From: JAWLBY01 sp041687455
Lineage (GTDB): Bacteria; Pseudomonadota; Gammaproteobacteria; Xanthomonadales; Xanthomonadaceae
DNA: 64,000 bases
Assembly: GCA_041687455.1 (NCBI GenBank)
Contig: JAWLBY010000021.1
Span: 1 to 64,000 of the forward strand
Direction: 5' to 3'
In this document: in pieces, positions 28,276-35,522 of the stretch
Numbering within the stretch: the first letter of the stretch is position 1
How the letters are laid out: every line of letters begins with the position of its first letter
Notes under the pieces: model-generated
Told to the model about the DNA's origin: nothing
The model's input: only the letters and a program-made list of their open reading frames with translations
Databases searched by the model: none
Program-made: the position numbers and the translations under genes

Positions 28276-29038
28276 GCAGTCCGATGCCCTTCGTCAGCAG
28301 CCGCAGTGCGAACGCGCTCAGCAGCACCGCAAAGCCGAGCATCACCGCGTAGGCGATCCACAGCGGCACGTCGGTGACGCCGAGCAGGCCGTAGCGGAAC
28401 GCGTTGACCATGTGCAGCACCGGATTGAACCAGCTCGCCTGTTCGGCCAGCGGCGGCAGCAGCGTGACCGAGTAGAACACCCCGCCGAGGTAGGTCAGCG
28501 GGGTCAGGATGAAGGTCGGCACGATCGCGATGTCGTCGAACTTCTTCGCGTACACCGCATTGACGAAACCGGCCAGCGAGAACACCACGGCAGCGAGCAG
28601 CACGGTCGACACCATCACCAGCGGATGCGGCACGCGCACGTGGGTGAACAGCATCGCGATGCCGAGCACGATCGTGCCGACCATCAGCCCGCGCAGCACG
28701 CCGCCGGACACGTAGCCGAGCAGGATCACCCAGTTCGGCATCGGACTGACCAGCAACTCCTCGACGTGGCGGCCGAACTTGGCACCGAAGAAGCTCGACG
28801 AAATGTTGCCGTAGGCATTCTGGATCACCGACATCATGACCAGTCCGGGCACGATGAAGTCCATGTAGTCGAAACCGCCCATGTCGCCGATCCGGCGCCC
28901 GATCAGGTTGCCGAAGATCAGGAAATACAGCGTCATCGTGATCGCCGGCGGGACCAGGGTCTGGCCCCAGATGCGCAGGATGCGATGCACCTCGCGGCGG
29001 ATGATGGTGTAGAGGGCGGTCAGATTGGGGTGGCGCAT
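28268..29038 (-). CDS. yadH: ABC-2 type exporter permease, YadH family
   Basis: This 256-residue inner-membrane protein with about six helices is an ABC-2 transporter permease. It matches YadH in length and in its N-terminus (TALYTIIRREVHRILRIWGQTLVPP) and the core SSSFFGAKFGRHVEELLVSPMP. The E. coli YadGH pair exports an unknown substrate. The partner ATPase gene lies upstream on the same strand, separated by 161 bases that contain an inverted repeat. Confidence 0.9.
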   Translation of the reverse strand: MRHPNLTALYTIIRREVHRILRIWGQTLVPPAITMTLYFLIFGNLIGRRIGDMGGFDYMDFIVPGLVMMSVIQNAYGNISSSFFGAKFGRHVEELLVSPMPNWVILLGYVSGGVLRGLMVGTIVLGIAMLFTHVRVPHPLVMVSTVLLAAVVFSLAGFVNAVYAKKFDDIAIVPTFILTPLTYLGGVFYSVTLLPPLAEQASWFNPVLHMVNAFRYGLLGVTDVPLWIAYAVMLGFAVLLSAFALRLLTKGIGLRA

Positions 29039-29054
29039 CGTTGTTGGTCCATTC

Positions 29055-29180
29055 CGGTCCGGAGCCGTTCGTCCTTCGATACCTCAGGACGAACGGACCG
29101 CGTGCATCGGGCAGTGCGACTCGAGTCGTGACTCCGGCGGCGGCAGTGCCGTTCGTGGTGAGGTATCGAACCACGAACAT
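29055..29180. repeat. Repeat of the CCGTTCGTCCTTCGATACCTCAGGACGAACGG type
   Basis: An imperfect palindrome (about 29063-29096) and a related inverted sequence (about 29151-29178, GTTCGTGGTGAGGTATCGAA) lie between yadG and yadH. The motif resembles the TTCGACAAGCTCAGG repeats common in this order. It could lower yadH expression relative to yadG. Confidence 0.6.
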
Positions 29181-29199
29181 GCCTCGACGGCACGGTGAC

Positions 29200-30123
29200 T
29201 TAACCTGGTCCGTTTCCGGTCAACCGCACGAACAGCTCTTCCAGCCGGTTCGACTTGTTGCGCATCGAGCGCACCCGGATGCCGGCGTCGCCGAGCACGG
29301 CGAACACGCCGTTCAGGTCCATCGCGCGCGGCATCTCGAGGTCCAGTGTGTGCGCATCGGCGACCGTCAGCTCGGCGCCTTCGATCGCCGGCAGGCGCTC
29401 GGGAATCCCGCCCTCGATGTCGAGCAGGAAAGCTTCGACGTCGAGCTTGGCCAGCAGCGCCTTCATCGGGCCCTGCTCGATGATCCGACCGTGGTCGATG
29501 ATCGCCAGGTTGCGGCACAGGCTCTCGGCTTCCTCGAGATAATGCGTGGTCAGGATCACCGTCGTGCCGCTGCGGTTGACCTCGCGCAGTGTCTTCCACA
29601 TGCCGCGGCGGATCTCGATATCGACGCCGGCGGTCGGCTCGTCGAGGATCAGCAGCTTCGGCCGCGTCATCATCGCGCGGGCGATCATCAGCCGCCGCTT
29701 CATGCCGCCCGACAGCGTCCGGCTCATGACCTGCGCCTTGTCCCACAACTGCGCGGCGCGCAGCTCCTGTTCCGCCCGTTCGAGTGCCTCGGCCCGCGGC
29801 ACGCCATAGAAACCGGCGTAGTTGACGCAGATGTCGAGCGGTTTCTCGAACATGTTGAAGTTGATTTCCTGCGGCACCAGCCCGATCAGCCGCATCGCCT
29901 CGGCGCGCCGCCGGTGCAAATCGACGCCGAACACCTGCACCTCGCCGGCGCTGGCATTGACCAGCGAGCTGACGATGCCGATCAAGGTCGACTTGCCGGC
30001 GCCGTTCGGACCGAGCAGCGCGAAGAAATCGCCGGGCTCGACGGTCAGCGAGACGTCGCGCAGTGCCTCGACGCCGTTGTCGTAGGTCTTGCGCAGATGA
30101 TGGATCGCGAGGGCAGGTGTCAT
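29200..30123 (-). CDS. yadG: ABC exporter ATP-binding protein, YadG family
   Basis: This is the ATPase of the YadGH ABC-2 exporter. The 307 residues match YadG (308). It shows Walker A GPNGAGKST, signature LSGGMKRRLMIARAM, Walker B LLILDEPTAGVD and H-loop LTTHYLEEAE, followed by a C-terminal regulatory extension. ATG 30123 begins MTPALAIHHLRKTYDNGVEA. The longer open frame would run through the terminator of the small-RNA candidate and is rejected. The substrate is unknown. Confidence 0.92.
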   Translation of the reverse strand: MTPALAIHHLRKTYDNGVEALRDVSLTVEPGDFFALLGPNGAGKSTLIGIVSSLVNASAGEVQVFGVDLHRRRAEAMRLIGLVPQEINFNMFEKPLDICVNYAGFYGVPRAEALERAEQELRAAQLWDKAQVMSRTLSGGMKRRLMIARAMMTRPKLLILDEPTAGVDIEIRRGMWKTLREVNRSGTTVILTTHYLEEAESLCRNLAIIDHGRIIEQGPMKALLAKLDVEAFLLDIEGGIPERLPAIEGAELTVADAHTLDLEMPRAMDLNGVFAVLGDAGIRVRSMRNKSNRLEELFVRLTGNGPG

Positions 30124-30272
30124 GCGTTCGTGGTCGCTGAAGCGTGCGGGACGGTGGGCGCGAGCATGGCGCGCGTGCGCCGCGCCTGCCGGCGCACGAT
30201 ACCGGATGGACGGCGCCGCCGCTGCGGCGGTCCGCCGATCCCGGCCGGGCGGCACCGCTCCGGTGGCTGGTG

Positions 30273-30409
30273 AAAAAACGCGGCTGTTCTCGGAGCCGCG
30301 AGTCCGGAGCATGTCCATGCTCGCTCCCCGTGAATCAAGCGCTTGCGCGCCCGGTTCATCGCTCCGCCATCCGTGGCGGTGCCTGGCAGGCCGTTTTCCT
30401 GCGGCCTGC
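30273..30409 (-). ncRNA. Candidate small RNA with GGA hairpin loops and Rho-independent terminator
   Basis: On the minus strand, a -10 box TATACT (30419-30414) precedes about 137 bases that fold as a chain of hairpins. H1 (30409-30386) has an 8-bp stem GCAGGCCG/CGGCCTGC with loop CAGGAAAA. H2 (30379-30364) has a 6-bp stem CCGCCA/TGGCGG with loop CGGA. H3 (30322-30307) has a 6-bp stem GAGCAT/ATGCTC with loop GGAC. The terminator stem CGCGGCT/AGCCGCG (30300-30279) is followed by six T. GGA in three hairpin loops is the pattern of CsrA/RsmA-binding RNAs such as RsmZ. It could instead be an attenuated leader of yadG. The -35 region is weak and the identity is inference. Confidence 0.5.
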
Positions 30410-30413
30410 TAGT

Positions 30414-30419
30414 AGTATA
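30414..30419 (-). promoter_or_regulatory. -10 box of the small-RNA candidate
   Basis: Minus-strand TATACT matches the sigma-70 -10 at 5 of 6 positions and lies about 6 bases before the first hairpin. No good -35 hexamer is seen at 17 bp, so activation by another factor would be needed. Confidence 0.4.
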
Positions 30420-30452
30420 TCGGCCCCGCTCCGCGGCCCGAGGCAGAATCCA

Positions 30453-31202
30453 GTGCCGGTTCACTTCCCGCTTCGCCTGGTGTCCAGCCGCATGCTCGCG
30501 CCGAGCGTGCGCCACTTCGCCTTCGTTCGCGACGATGGCGAACCGCTGGCGTTCGTCCCCGGACAGTTCCTGCAGGTCCATTTCCACTACGACGACGGCA
30601 AGCCGACCAAGCGCAGCTATTCGATCGCGACCGTGCAGGCCGGGGAGATCGCAGTCGACATGCCGGTCGAGATCGCAGTCTCGTATGTCCAGGGCGGCGC
30701 CGCGACCGCGCTGTTCGAGCGCCTGCAGGAGGGTGACCGAATCGAGGCCAGCGGACCGTACGGGCGCTTCTGCCTGATGCCGAACGACGCCAACCGGCGC
30801 TACCTGCTGGTCGGCACCGGCACCGGCGTCACGCCGTACCGCGCGATGCTGCCGGAATTGGCGCGGCAGATCCGCGAGCGCGGCATCGAAGTCGTGCTGC
30901 TGTTCGGCGCGCGCACTCCGCAGGAGCTGCTGTACGGCGACGAATTCGCCGCGTTCGCGGCGGCGACGCCGGGATTCCGCTTCGTACCATGCCATTCGCG
31001 CGAGGCGCCCGACACGATGCGTCCGGACGACCGCCGCGGCTACGTGCAGGATGCGCTGGCCGAGTTCGCGCCCGATCCGGCCGGCGACATCGCCTACCTG
31101 TGCGGCAATCCGAACATGGTCGATGCGACCTTCGAGCGACTGAAGGACGCCGGCCTGCCGGTGCCGCACATCCGGCGCGAGAAATACGTGTCGTCGAAAT
31201 AG
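30453..31202 (+). CDS. Ferredoxin/flavodoxin-NADP+ reductase-like FAD oxidoreductase
   Basis: The 249-residue protein has the two-domain FNR fold: an FAD domain with the RSYSIA motif (about residues 55-60) and GRFCL, then an NAD(P) domain with LLVGTGTGVTPYRAML and the C-terminal YLCGNPNMVDATFERL. It would transfer electrons between NAD(P)H and a one-electron carrier or oxygenase partner. No partner gene is adjacent. GTG 30453 is chosen because it gives a family-typical N-terminus (PVHFPLRLVSSRMLAPSVRH); the upstream frame runs antisense through the small-RNA candidate. Confidence 0.85.
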   Translation: MPVHFPLRLVSSRMLAPSVRHFAFVRDDGEPLAFVPGQFLQVHFHYDDGKPTKRSYSIATVQAGEIAVDMPVEIAVSYVQGGAATALFERLQEGDRIEASGPYGRFCLMPNDANRRYLLVGTGTGVTPYRAMLPELARQIRERGIEVVLLFGARTPQELLYGDEFAAFAAATPGFRFVPCHSREAPDTMRPDDRRGYVQDALAEFAPDPAGDIAYLCGNPNMVDATFERLKDAGLPVPHIRREKYVSSK

Positions 31203-31276
31203 GCGCGGCTTCCGTCGCCATGATCCGGCGCGTCACGGCTGCCGGCCGACCGCGTCTTGGGCGCAGACAGGAGACC

Positions 31277-32743
31277 ATGATGCGCTACCCACTGACCATG
31301 CTGCTGCTGCTCGGCAGCGCCGGCGCCGAGGCGCGGACGCTCGGCGAAATCGAGTTCGCTCCGTGCGTGCTGGCGCCGAAGCATCTGCCGGTCAGCGTCG
31401 ACGCGCAGTGCGCGACGGTGCCGGTGCCGGAGAACCACGCCGATCCGGACGGCCGCCGGATCGAGCTGGCGCTGGCCTGGGTGCCGGCCCGCGGCGAGGC
31501 CGAGCCGGACCCGGTGTTCATGCTGGCCGGTGGCCCCGGGCAGTCGGCGCGCGACAGCTATCCGGCCGCCGCTGCCGCGTTTCGCGACATCAACGGCAAG
31601 CGCGACGTGCTGCTGCTCGACCAGCGTGGCACCGGCGGCTCGCAGCCGCTGGTCTGCCGCGATCGTGACGGCAAGCCGGCAGTTGCCGACGACGTGCTCG
31701 ACACGTCACCCGCCGCACTGCGCGGATTCGCCGCGCGCTGCGCCGAGGAACTGTCCGCGGTGGCCGACCTGCGTCATTACGCGACCAGCGACGCGATCGC
31801 CGACCTCGAGTACATCCGCGGCAAGCTCGGCGCCGAACGCATCAATCTGGTCGGCGTTTCGTATGGCACCCGGGTCGCGCAGCACTACGCGATGCACTAC
31901 CCCGAGCGGATCCGCAGCCTGGTGCTCGATGGCGTGGTGCCGAACACCCAGGTGCTCGGTGCCGAGCACGCGCGCAATCTCGAGAACGCACTGCAGCAGC
32001 AGTTCGAACGCTGCGAGCAGACTCCGGCCTGCCGCAGCAGGCTCGGCTCGCCGCGCGAGCGGCTGGACCGACTGGCGGCGGAGCTGAAGCAGTCGCCGCG
32101 CGAGGTCAGTTATCGGGATGCGGTGACCGGCGAACTGCGCAAGGACCTGCTGCGCTACGGCCACCTGTCCGGCGTGCTGCGGCTGTACGCCTACATGCCG
32201 GCGATGGCGTCGATGCTGCCGCTGATCCTGCACGAGGCCAGCGAAGGCGATGGCGCAATCCTGATGGCGCAGGCCGAGATGCTGTCCGGCCAGATCGGCG
32301 ACCAGATCAACCACGGCATGCAGCTTGCCGTGATCTGCAGCGAGGACGCGCCGAAACTGCACGCCGACGATGCCGACCACGCCACCGTACTCGGTGTCGA
32401 GTTCGTCAATTTCGTCCGCGAACAGTGCGCGGTCTGGCCGGTCGAGCCGCCGCCGTACGAGTTCCATGTCGCGCTGCAGTCCGATGTGCCGAGCCTGTTG
32501 CTGTCCGGCGAGTTCGATCCGGTGACGCCTCCGCGCTACGGCGACGAGGTGCTGAACGGCCTCGGCAATGCCCGCCACCTGACGCTGCGCGGTCAGGGAC
32601 ACAACGTGATCGGCGTCGGCTGCATGCCGAAGCTGGTTGCGCGCTTCCTCGAGTCGCTCGATCCGGCCGGGCTCGACACCACCTGCCTCGACCGCGTGCC
32701 GTACACGCCGCCGTTCGCCGGCTTCTACGGCTGGGAGCCCTGA
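31277..32743 (+). CDS. Exported alpha/beta hydrolase, peptidase S33/TAP-like
   Basis: The 488-residue protein starts MMRYPLTMLLLLGSAGAEA, a short signal peptide, so it is probably periplasmic or secreted. The alpha/beta-hydrolase fold has oxyanion segment MLAGGPGQSA, VLLLDQRGTGGS, the nucleophile in GVSYGTR (S195), the acid in LLSGEFDPVTPP and the catalytic His in RGQGHNVIG. A TAP-like C-terminal domain (IEYVREQC-type) is present. Such enzymes are tripeptidyl or prolyl aminopeptidases. A CAGGAGA ribosome site precedes ATG 31277, which is why I reject the longer frame. Confidence 0.86.
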   Translation: MMRYPLTMLLLLGSAGAEARTLGEIEFAPCVLAPKHLPVSVDAQCATVPVPENHADPDGRRIELALAWVPARGEAEPDPVFMLAGGPGQSARDSYPAAAAAFRDINGKRDVLLLDQRGTGGSQPLVCRDRDGKPAVADDVLDTSPAALRGFAARCAEELSAVADLRHYATSDAIADLEYIRGKLGAERINLVGVSYGTRVAQHYAMHYPERIRSLVLDGVVPNTQVLGAEHARNLENALQQQFERCEQTPACRSRLGSPRERLDRLAAELKQSPREVSYRDAVTGELRKDLLRYGHLSGVLRLYAYMPAMASMLPLILHEASEGDGAILMAQAEMLSGQIGDQINHGMQLAVICSEDAPKLHADDADHATVLGVEFVNFVREQCAVWPVEPPPYEFHVALQSDVPSLLLSGEFDPVTPPRYGDEVLNGLGNARHLTLRGQGHNVIGVGCMPKLVARFLESLDPAGLDTTCLDRVPYTPPFAGFYGWEP

Positions 32744-32748
32744 TGGCC

Positions 32749-32877
32749 GGAAGTCGGGAATCGGGAGCGCGTAGCGCAGCCCTCACTGCGGGAGCCGTTC
32801 GCCACGCGCGGCCGGTTCCCTGACCGGTTCCTGCGCGCGACCGACCGCAGTCACGAATCCCCAATCCCCAATCCCGG
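32749..32877. repeat. Heptad-bounded element before the NatA-like gene
   Basis: GGAAGTCGGGAATCGGGAGC (32749-32768) faces an opposite-polarity array GAATCCCCAATCCCCAATCC (from 32855), eight bases before the downstream ATG. The layout matches the element upstream of tatD. Confidence 0.7.
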
Positions 32878-32884
32878 CCTCCCC

Positions 32885-33631
32885 ATGATCGAAGTCGAAA
32901 ACCTGCACAAGTCGTTCCGCAGCAAGGCCGGTCTGGTCCGCGCGGTCGACGGGGTCAGCTTCGCTGCTCGCGACGGCGAAATCACCGGACTGCTCGGGCC
33001 GAACGGCGCCGGCAAGACCACCACGCTGCGGATGCTGTACACGCTGATGGCTCCGGACCAGGGCCGGGTCCGGGTCGACGGCCTGGAGCTGCCGCAGCAG
33101 GCCGAACAGGTTCGGCGCAGGCTCGGCGTGCTGCCCGATGCGCGCGGCGTCTACAAACGGCTGACCGCGCGCGAGAACATCCGCTACTTCGGCGAACTGC
33201 ATGGCCTCGATCGGGCCACCATCGAGCGCCGCACCGCGGAACTGGCGGCGGCGCTGCAGATGGAGGACTTCCTCGATCGTGCGACCGAAGGCTTCTCGCA
33301 GGGCCAGCGGACCAAGACCGCGATCGCACGCGCGCTGGTGCACGATCCGAAGAACGTGATCCTCGACGAGCCGACCAACGGGCTCGACGTGATGACTACC
33401 CGCGGGCTGCGCGAATTCCTCAAGCGGCTGCGCGACGAAGGCCGCTGCGTGATCTTTTCCAGCCACATCATGCAGGAGGTCGCCGCGCTCTGTGATCGCA
33501 TCGTCGTGATCGCGAAGGGACGGGTCGTCGCCGCCGGCAGCGCCGACGAGCTGCGAGCGAACACCGGCGAGGCGAACCTCGAGGATGCCTTCGTCAGGCT
33601 GATCGGATCGGAAGAGGGGCTGACCGCATGA
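32885..33631 (+). CDS. ABC exporter ATP-binding protein, NatA-like
   Basis: This 248-residue ATPase pairs with the permease encoded just downstream. It shows Walker A GPNGAGKTT, signature FSQGQRTKTAIARAL, Walker B NVILDEPTNGLDVM and H-loop FSSHIMQE. The sequence LTARENIRYFGELHGL is typical of NatA, the ATPase of the NatAB Na+ exporter. It overlaps the permease gene by ATGA. Whether Na+ is the substrate is not shown. Confidence 0.88.
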   Translation: MIEVENLHKSFRSKAGLVRAVDGVSFAARDGEITGLLGPNGAGKTTTLRMLYTLMAPDQGRVRVDGLELPQQAEQVRRRLGVLPDARGVYKRLTARENIRYFGELHGLDRATIERRTAELAAALQMEDFLDRATEGFSQGQRTKTAIARALVHDPKNVILDEPTNGLDVMTTRGLREFLKRLRDEGRCVIFSSHIMQEVAALCDRIVVIAKGRVVAAGSADELRANTGEANLEDAFVRLIGSEEGLTA

Positions 33632-34800
33632 ATGCCGTCCGCGTGGTGTTGATGAAGGAGCTGCGCGACCTGTTCCGCGATCGCCGCACGGTGATGATCG
33701 CGTTGCTGATGGGGCCGATCCTGGTCCCGGCGCTGCTGATCGGCATGGGCGTGCTGGCGTCCAAGAAGCAGGTCACGCAGATGGAGAAGACGCTCGAGCT
33801 GCCGGTGGTCGGCGCCGAACACGCGCCGAACCTGGTGGCGTGGCTGGCTAGCCAGAACATCGAGATCAGGCCGGCCCCGGACGATCCCGAGCAGGCGATC
33901 CGCGAACAGGACCAGGACGTGATCCTGCGCATCCCGGCCACGTTCGGCGAACACTGGCGCGGCAGCGAGCCGGCGCCGGTCGAGATCCTGCACGATGCGT
34001 CGCGGCAGGACTCGCAGATTCCGGTGCGGCGCGTCGAGGGTCTGCTCGAGCAGTACGGCCGCACGGTCGGCTCGCTGCGACTGCTGGCGCGCGGGATCAG
34101 TCCCGGCGTGACCAGTCCGCTGCAGGTCACCCGGCAGGATCTGTCGACGCCGGAGGCGCGTCGCGGCATGGTGCTCAGCATGATGCTGCCGTACCTGCTG
34201 ATCCTGATGGCGTTCCTCGGCGGCGCCTATCTGGTCATCGACGTGACCGCCGGCGAACGCGAGCGGCAGTCGCTGGAGCCGCTGCTGGCCACGCCGGCCG
34301 CGCGCGGCGCGATCATGAGCGGCAAGATCGCCGCCGCCAGCCTGTTCGGCATGCTGTCGCTGATGCTGACGCTGCTCGGGCTCAAGATCGGTTTCCAGTT
34401 CGTGCCGGCCGGCGGCCTGCAGCTCGACGTGTCGCTGCTGACGATCGGCAAGCTGTTGCTGATCCTGGCGCCGATGGTGCTGATCGGTTCCACGCTGCTG
34501 ACGCTGATCGCGGCCAGCGTCAAGTCGGTCAAGGAGGCGCAGAGCTACATGAGCGTGCTGATGATGCTGCCGATCGTGCCGGCGCTGATCCTGATGGTGA
34601 ACCCGGTCAAGACCCAGCTCTGGATGTTCACGGTACCGTTCCTGGCGCAGAACCAGATGATCACCCGGATCGTCCGGCTGGAGCCGGCCAGCGCGCTGGA
34701 ATGGCTGGTCTACCTCGCCGCCGGGCTCGGTCTGTCGGCGCTGCTGTGGCTCGCGGCGGCGCGGCTGTACCACCAGGAAAAGCTCGCGATCTCGGCCTGA
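33628..34800 (+). CDS. ABC-2 exporter permease, NatB-like
   Basis: The 390-residue membrane protein has an N-terminal helix (about 22-42), a large extracytoplasmic domain (about 45-175) and five to six C-terminal helices (LPYLLILMAFLGGAYLVID, LFGMLSLMLTLLGLKIGF and others). TAGERERQSLEPLLATPAARG is the conserved cytoplasmic loop of the NatB/YhaP type. It overlaps the ATPase gene by four bases and should form the exporter with it. Confidence 0.87.
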   Translation: MNAVRVVLMKELRDLFRDRRTVMIALLMGPILVPALLIGMGVLASKKQVTQMEKTLELPVVGAEHAPNLVAWLASQNIEIRPAPDDPEQAIREQDQDVILRIPATFGEHWRGSEPAPVEILHDASRQDSQIPVRRVEGLLEQYGRTVGSLRLLARGISPGVTSPLQVTRQDLSTPEARRGMVLSMMLPYLLILMAFLGGAYLVIDVTAGERERQSLEPLLATPAARGAIMSGKIAAASLFGMLSLMLTLLGLKIGFQFVPAGGLQLDVSLLTIGKLLLILAPMVLIGSTLLTLIAASVKSVKEAQSYMSVLMMLPIVPALILMVNPVKTQLWMFTVPFLAQNQMITRIVRLEPASALEWLVYLAAGLGLSALLWLAAARLYHQEKLAISA

Positions 34801-34893
34801 CGGCGCGGCCGGGGCGACGACCCCAGCCCCGATGGCGGACCGTACCGGCGCAGCGCCCGGCCGCTTCCCTTCCCCGCCAGCGGCTGCCGCCGC

Positions 34894-34899
34894 TATACT
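34894..34899 (+). promoter_or_regulatory. Possible -10 box before the cytochrome c gene
   Basis: TATACT lies 60 bases before GTG 34960 in the sequence CCGCTATACTTCGCA. No convincing -35 hexamer is seen. It implies that cytochrome and nuclease are transcribed separately from natAB. Confidence 0.4.
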
Positions 34900-34959
34900 T
34901 CGCACCCTTTGTTCAGGCCGGCGCGTTCTGTTGCCGGCCCCTATCGTGCAGGTGGGCCG

Positions 34960-35475
34960 GTGCGCAACTACGACATCGAATTCCTCAAACGCTTCTCGCT
35001 GGTGATCGGCGTGCTGGTACTGGTGACGATCCTGCTGCTCGGCGGCGCCACGCTGCTGCATGGCAAGCGCGTGGCCGCGCCGAACCCGGCCGCGGAAGCG
35101 CGGATTGCCGAGCGGCTGCAGCCGGTTGGCGGCGTCTACGCCGGCGAAACCGGTGCCGCAGCACTGGCCAAGGCCGCCGAAGAGGCGCGCCAGGCTGCCG
35201 CTGGCCAGGTCGCTTTCGGCGGCACGCTGGACGGCAAGGTCATCTACGACGGCCTGTGTGGGGCCTGCCACGGCAGCGGTGCGGCCGGCGCGCCGAAGCT
35301 CGAGAAGGCGGCCTGGGCGGCGCGCCTCGGCAAGGGCACCGACGCGCTGATCCACAACGCGATCGCCGGTTTCCAGGGTGAGGCCGGACTGATGCCGGCG
35401 CGCGGCGGCAACCCGTCGCTGACCGACGAACAGGTCGATGCGACCGTTCGCTGGATGCTCGACCACCTGCAATGA
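34960..35475 (+). CDS. Membrane-anchored cytochrome c5-like protein
   Basis: The 171-residue protein has one N-terminal membrane anchor (residues about 10-32, SLVIGVLVLVTILLLGGATLL) and one class I c-type heme domain with CGACH (C100, C103, H104). The distal methionine is probably in GLMPARGG. It likely carries electrons in the periplasm, for example toward a terminal oxidase. GTG 34960 is preceded by AGGTGG at a proper distance and yields VRNYDIEFLKRF; the earlier in-frame start at 34909 has no such site. The stop overlaps the first possible nuclease start. Confidence 0.85.
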   Translation: MRNYDIEFLKRFSLVIGVLVLVTILLLGGATLLHGKRVAAPNPAAEARIAERLQPVGGVYAGETGAAALAKAAEEARQAAAGQVAFGGTLDGKVIYDGLCGACHGSGAAGAPKLEKAAWAARLGKGTDALIHNAIAGFQGEAGLMPARGGNPSLTDEQVDATVRWMLDHLQ

Positions 35476-35483
35476 TCCCCGAT

Positions 35484-35507
35484 CGCCCGGCGGCGTGCCG
35501 CCGGGCG
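35484..35507 (+). terminator. 11-bp hairpin between cytochrome and nuclease genes
   Basis: CGCCCGGCGGC and GCCGCCGGGCG pair perfectly around GT, nine bases after the cytochrome stop. It lies before the preferred nuclease start and may reduce read-through. No U-tract follows. Confidence 0.5.
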
Positions 35508-35522
35508 TCTGCGGAGGCGACC

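Noticed and set aside
30124..30318. N-terminal extension of YadG and a coding origin for the minus-strand hairpins
   Set aside because: The extension crosses the T6 terminator and shows no similarity to ABC ATPases; ATG 30123 gives the family start.
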